Part shown: positions 60,730 through 64,000 of the stretch, one piece after another | Numbering within the stretch: the stretch's first letter is position 1 | Layout of the letters: each line of letters starts with the position of its first letter | DNA from: Glaciihabitans sp. dw_435 | GTDB lineage: Bacteria > Actinomycetota > Actinomycetes > Actinomycetales > Microbacteriaceae | DNA: 64,000 nt | Assembly: GCF_018449675.1 (NCBI RefSeq) | Contig: NZ_JAAVUZ010000002.1 | Span: 248,001-312,000, forward strand | Direction: 5' to 3' | Position numbers and translations under genes: made by a program | The notes under the pieces: model-generated | What the model was told of the DNA's origin: nothing | What the model saw: the letters and a program-made list of their open reading frames with translations, nothing else | The model's database searches: none

Positions 60730-62631
60730 CTACGACTTCGGCTCGGTCGGCGGCGCCGGCTCGGCGGTCGGCTCGGCGGTCGGCTCGGCGGTCGACCGCG
60801 CACTTCGATTGGAAGCTTGGATCGCCGTGATGATGGGGTTCTTGCTCGGCATGGGGCGGAGCTTCCGCGCGGGGTCGACGGATGCTGGTGGCCGCAACCA
60901 ATAGGTTCCACCGTCGCGGATGATCTCCCATCCGTTGTTGTGAATCAGCATGTGGTGATGTCGGCAGAGCAGGATTCCGTTGGCGATCTCGGTCTTACCC
61001 TTGTCGCGTTTGTACCACTCGACGTGATGCGCCTCACACCATGAGGGTGGCCGAGAGCACCCCTGGACGCGACATCCACCGTCCCGAACGGCGAGCGCAA
61101 CTCGCTGGCGCGATGTGAAGAGCCGCTGTTCGGTTCCAAAGGCGACGACCTGACCGCTGGGATCGATGGACACGTTGACCGTGGCGCCGTCGCAAATGAG
61201 GCGTTCGAGGGTCTGGAGGGAAACCGGGTCACCCGACTCTTCCAGGTGGGCGGAGCGCGGCCGGAGGGCGTTCGGTTGGGCGACACCCGACGGTGCGGTG
61301 TCTGGCTGGACGACACCCGACGGTGCGGTGTTCGGCTGGGCGACACCCGACGGTGCGGTGTCCGGCTGAACGACACCCGACGGTGCGGTGTCCGGCTGAG
61401 CGGCGTTCGGCGGGGCGGCGGTCGTCGGAACGGCGGTCGTTGGAACCACGGTCGTTGGAACCGCGGTCAGCGGGACGCTATCGGTCAGGTCGCTGTTCGG
61501 CGGTGTTGCCTCGAGGCCTGCTGACTCCGGCTGGGGACCGAGGTCAGCGGGGTCGCGCCGAATCGGGCCGGCGTGAGTGGGGGCCTGGGGCTCGCCGGAC
61601 TCGGTCTGGGTGGGACCGCCAGGCGAGCTGACAGGCACGACGGTGCGGGTCGCTACTGTGTCGGCAGTGGTGACGACCCGCACCGCGGGGGCTCGCCCGC
61701 GGAGGCGAGACCTGTCAGCCGCGACGCCTGCTCGCACAGCAACGATGAGCGTCTCGACATTGATTTGCGCGTTCGACCGGGGATCGTCGATGATGCGCTG
61801 CGCGTGTTCCTTCTGGGCGTCGTCCGCCATGCGGGGTCCCCCGCGTCGCGGGTTTGTGCCCTGGTCAAGCACGCCGAGGAGGTATCCGCCGTTCTCGGGG
61901 GTGAGCAGTCCGTGAATGGCAACCATGCCGTCGGCACGGCGATGCGCCTTGAGATATTCCTGGTCGGCTTGGTGCTTCTCGCGGCGGGCGACGGCGAGCA
62001 CGTCCATCTCCTCGCGGTAGCGGCGGGCCGCGCGGAACAGTTCGTCTGGGGTGAGTCGGACACCGGCGGTGTTGACCCCGGTGGCGTCCTCGAGGAGAGT
62101 GGCGCACGCGGCATCCACCTGTTCCACACTCACGCCGTGATCGGGTACGCCGATGCCCCGACGGATGGCGTTGGCGCCGTCCAGCGAGACGGCGCCGTCG
62201 ATGAGGGCCGTGGCGAGGGTGGACTTCCAGGCGGAGTCAGCGAGCAGTGATTGGGCGGAGTCGGGATCGATGGCGGCGAGCTTTTCGATGTCGTCGACCT
62301 CGCTGAGGAGGGTTCCGACATCGATGAGTGTTCCGGCGGCGTAATCCTGCAAGCCGGTGTGGGACTGGATGAGGGCCTCGGGAGTGCGGAATCCCTCCCG
62401 CTGGGCGAGACCGGCGTAGCCCAGGTCGTGGTGGGATCGGCGCGCAATTTCCCCCGCGATGCGGGCGGCGACGAGGTCGATGGTGCGGCGGTGCGCACTG
62501 ACGGTGTCGAGCGCGGTGCGGAGCCGCGAGTCATCCATTTCGCTGAGAGAGGTGAGGGAGACCGCGACATCCGCGACCGCGCCCGCCGATGACAGGATCT
62601 GCCGGTTCAGAGGGTTCGCATCCGCTGTCAT
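60730..62631 (-). CDS. HNH endonuclease-domain protein of the DUF222/13E12 family
   Basis: Protein of 633 aa common in several copies in actinobacterial genomes; role unproven. Residues about 20-320 are the helical DUF222 domain (ALDTVSAHRRTIDLVAARIAGEI onward). Residues 340-500 are a Pro/Thr/Ala-rich linker with five-residue VPTT repeats and ten-residue PDTAPSGVVQ-type repeats. The HNH domain (about 518-565) carries CRVQGCSRPPSWCEAHHVEWY and ILLCRHHHMLIHNNGWEI, with zinc Cys pairs and the catalytic His. The C-terminus has AEPT repeats. ATG 62631 fits the domain start but has no clear ribosome-binding site. Confidence 0.85.
   Translation of the reverse strand: MTADANPLNRQILSSAGAVADVAVSLTSLSEMDDSRLRTALDTVSAHRRTIDLVAARIAGEIARRSHHDLGYAGLAQREGFRTPEALIQSHTGLQDYAAGTLIDVGTLLSEVDDIEKLAAIDPDSAQSLLADSAWKSTLATALIDGAVSLDGANAIRRGIGVPDHGVSVEQVDAACATLLEDATGVNTAGVRLTPDELFRAARRYREEMDVLAVARREKHQADQEYLKAHRRADGMVAIHGLLTPENGGYLLGVLDQGTNPRRGGPRMADDAQKEHAQRIIDDPRSNAQINVETLIVAVRAGVAADRSRLRGRAPAVRVVTTADTVATRTVVPVSSPGGPTQTESGEPQAPTHAGPIRRDPADLGPQPESAGLEATPPNSDLTDSVPLTAVPTTVVPTTAVPTTAAPPNAAQPDTAPSGVVQPDTAPSGVAQPNTAPSGVVQPDTAPSGVAQPNALRPRSAHLEESGDPVSLQTLERLICDGATVNVSIDPSGQVVAFGTEQRLFTSRQRVALAVRDGGCRVQGCSRPPSWCEAHHVEWYKRDKGKTEIANGILLCRHHHMLIHNNGWEIIRDGGTYWLRPPASVDPARKLRPMPSKNPIITAIQASNRSARSTAEPTAEPTAEPAPPTEPKS
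61250..61450. repeat. In-frame tandem repeats inside the HNH/DUF222 gene
   Basis: A 30-bp unit (cgacacccgacggtgcggtg core) is repeated about four to five times, followed by 15-bp gtcgttggaac-type units. They encode the PDTAPSG and VPTT repeats of the linker. Confidence 0.85.
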
Positions 62632-62774
62632 GAAACGAGTGTCACCGACGTTGCGGATGCCGTCCCGGCGAGAACGGGGATCTGTGCATAACCCCGCCTG
62701 TGGAAAACCGCGCCGGGCTGATGCGGCGATGGAGTGATACGGCAGTGGCGAAGAGGGAAAGAGGGGAAGCGGGT

Positions 62775-62945
62775 GGATGCCCCGGGCGAACGCCTGCGCG
62801 GAGGGCAGGGCAGGGCACACGCGGGCGGGCACACGCGTGGGGCCGGCCGGCCGGGCACACGCGGGCAGGCAGGCACACGCGGGCGTGCGGCCGGGCACGC
62901 GGGCAAGCACACGCGGGCGGGCAGCCGGGCACGGGCGGGCGGCGC
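62775..62945. repeat. Low-complexity gggcacacgcgg repeats in a divergent promoter region
   Basis: gggcacacgcgggc-type words recur irregularly, about seven times, between the HNH gene and the YihY gene. No gene is supported in 62632-62952. Confidence 0.7.
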
Positions 62946-62952
62946 TCTTGGC

Positions 62953-62958
62953 TAGGCT
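62953..62958 (+). promoter_or_regulatory. -10 hexamer TAGGCT, leaderless promoter of the YihY gene
   Basis: TAGGCT ends 6 bases before ATG 62965; no ribosome-binding site. Confidence 0.5.
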
Positions 62959-62964
62959 GACCGC

Positions 62965-64000
62965 ATGTCGCCCGCTCCCCTCGCCAGGGTTACCGCCCGC
63001 GTTTCCGCCATCGTTGCCCGTGTTGTGAAGCTGAAGCCGGTGCGCGTGTTCACCGAATACGGCTCCCGGCGCGGCCCCATCCTCGCGAGCGGTCTGGCAT
63101 ACCAGGCGATCTTTGCCGTGTTCGCCGCCATCTGGGTGGTGTTCTCGGTGATCGGGCTCTTCCTGGAGGCCAACAAGCCGCTGCAGGACTCGCTCTTCGC
63201 CCTGATCAGCACCTCGGTGCCGGGGCTTCTCGACACGGGAGACGGCACCGGAGCCATCGACACGAAGACCCTGCTGGAGACCGGCGTGCTCAGCTGGACC
63301 GGCGCAATCGCCCTCGGCGGTTTGTTCTTCACCGCGCTCGGGTGGCTGGCGTCCGGCCGTGATTCCGTGCGCACCATGTTCGGCCTCGGGGCGCCCAAGA
63401 CGAACTTCATCCTCCTCAAGCTCAAGGACCTCGGGCTCGGGCTCGGCTTCGGTGTCGCCCTGCTCGTGTCCGCCGCGATGTCGGTTCTCAGCACCTCCGC
63501 CCTCGACGTGGTCTTCGGATGGGTGTCGATCGACCCCGACAATTCCATCGCCGGCATCGTCATCGTGCGTATCGTCGGTCTGCTGATCGTTCTGGGTCTC
63601 GACACCATCGTGCTGGCGGCGTTCTTCCGTTTCGTCGCGGGGATCCAGATTCCGTTCCGTAGGCTCGCGGGCGGTGCCCTGCTGGGCGGCATCGGACTCG
63701 GTGTGCTCAAGGCTCTGGGAAGCGTGCTGCTCGGCGGCGCCACGAACAACCCTCTCCTTGCCTCCTTTGCGGTGATCATTGGTCTGCTCATCTGGTTCAA
63801 CCTGACCTGTCAGGTGATCCTGATTTCCGCCGAGTGGATTGCGGTCGGGATGACGGATGCCGGGATCCCCTTCGATCGCAAGGCGGAAGCGGCCCGCCTT
63901 GCCGAAGTCGAGCGTCTCGCCGCCGAGGCGGCCCTCGAATCACAGAGGAAAGCGGACGAGGACGCCGCCGCCCGCCCCCGCGGGCTCGCGCGGCTGTTCC
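62965..64000 (+). CDS. YihY/BrkB-family membrane protein, 3' partial
   Basis: Integral membrane protein; 345 codons are visible before the window ends. Typical features: YGSRRGPILASGLAYQAIFAVFAAIWVVFS (first helix after a basic start), further helices at about residues 100-120, 150-175, 200-225, 230-255 and 265-290, and the conserved NPLLASFAVIIGLLIWFNLTCQVILISAEW. The visible C-terminus becomes charged and Ala/Glu-rich (cytoplasmic helix). The molecular role of the family is unknown; older annotation as ribonuclease BN is wrong. Confidence 0.88.
   Translation, partial: MSPAPLARVTARVSAIVARVVKLKPVRVFTEYGSRRGPILASGLAYQAIFAVFAAIWVVFSVIGLFLEANKPLQDSLFALISTSVPGLLDTGDGTGAIDTKTLLETGVLSWTGAIALGGLFFTALGWLASGRDSVRTMFGLGAPKTNFILLKLKDLGLGLGFGVALLVSAAMSVLSTSALDVVFGWVSIDPDNSIAGIVIVRIVGLLIVLGLDTIVLAAFFRFVAGIQIPFRRLAGGALLGGIGLGVLKALGSVLLGGATNNPLLASFAVIIGLLIWFNLTCQVILISAEWIAVGMTDAGIPFDRKAEAARLAEVERLAAEAALESQRKADEDAAARPRGLARLF

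Overview
The window is high-GC chromosomal DNA of an actinobacterium. The gene content points to Micrococcales, most likely Microbacteriaceae: an actinobacterial acyl-CoA carboxylase with an epsilon subunit, a cysteine-less LpdA, a GtrA/PH-domain/BirA neighbourhood, an HNH/DUF222 (13E12-type) protein, and many genes that look leaderless. The family-level placement is inference from gene content. No rRNA, tRNA, CRISPR array, insertion sequence or prophage gene was seen.

Much of the gene order matches, from memory, the Mycobacterium tuberculosis segment Rv3275c-Rv3319 (purE, purK, GtrA, PH protein, birA, accD, accE, maf, accA ... lpdA, PNP, phosphomannomutase, add, deoA, cdd, sdhCDAB). Accessory blocks interrupt this backbone. 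Layout: (1) 1-4.3 kb, a secreted GH3 glycosidase with a divergent ROK regulator, and an LCP cell-wall protein. (2) 4.3-13.3 kb, purE/purK, GtrA, PH protein, birA, a nonulosonic (sialic)-acid-like module (neuA, neuB, putative glycosyltransferase), then accD/accE. (3) 14-17 kb, a two-component system with a sensor kinase and a second, kinase-like membrane protein. (4) 17-21 kb, a TrmA-type methyltransferase, maf, and the biotin carboxylase subunit. (5) 21-35 kb, a carbohydrate block: a secreted spherulin-4-like protein, an ABC importer without its own ATPase, a Gfo/Idh/MocA protein, a DeoR regulator, and an operon for SIS isomerase, ROK kinase, NagA-type deacetylase, PfkB kinase and class II aldolase. 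Together these read as uptake and breakdown of an N-acetylgalactosamine-type amino-sugar polymer. (6) 35-38 kb, three tandem secreted beta-sandwich proteins of unknown role. (7) 38-54 kb, lpdA, nucleoside salvage (PNP, phosphomutase, add, deoA, cdd, nucleoside hydrolase), a nucleoside ABC importer (bmpA/nupOPQ), and an orphan PTS IIA/IIB pair coupled to add. (8) 54-64 kb, manC and a GT4 mannosyltransferase, succinate dehydrogenase, an HNH/DUF222 protein, and the start of a YihY/BrkB protein.

Two themes cut across the regions. First, tandem or degenerate repeats of unrelated sequence fill many intergenic gaps (units of 9/18, 23, 31, 43 and about 53 bp). Similar low-complexity tracts interrupt otherwise conserved enzymes (NagA, PfkB kinase, phosphomannomutase, HNH protein). 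Second, at least ten genes show a -10-like hexamer (TANNNT or close) ending 6-7 bases before the start codon, the layout of leaderless transcripts; this also decided several start codons.
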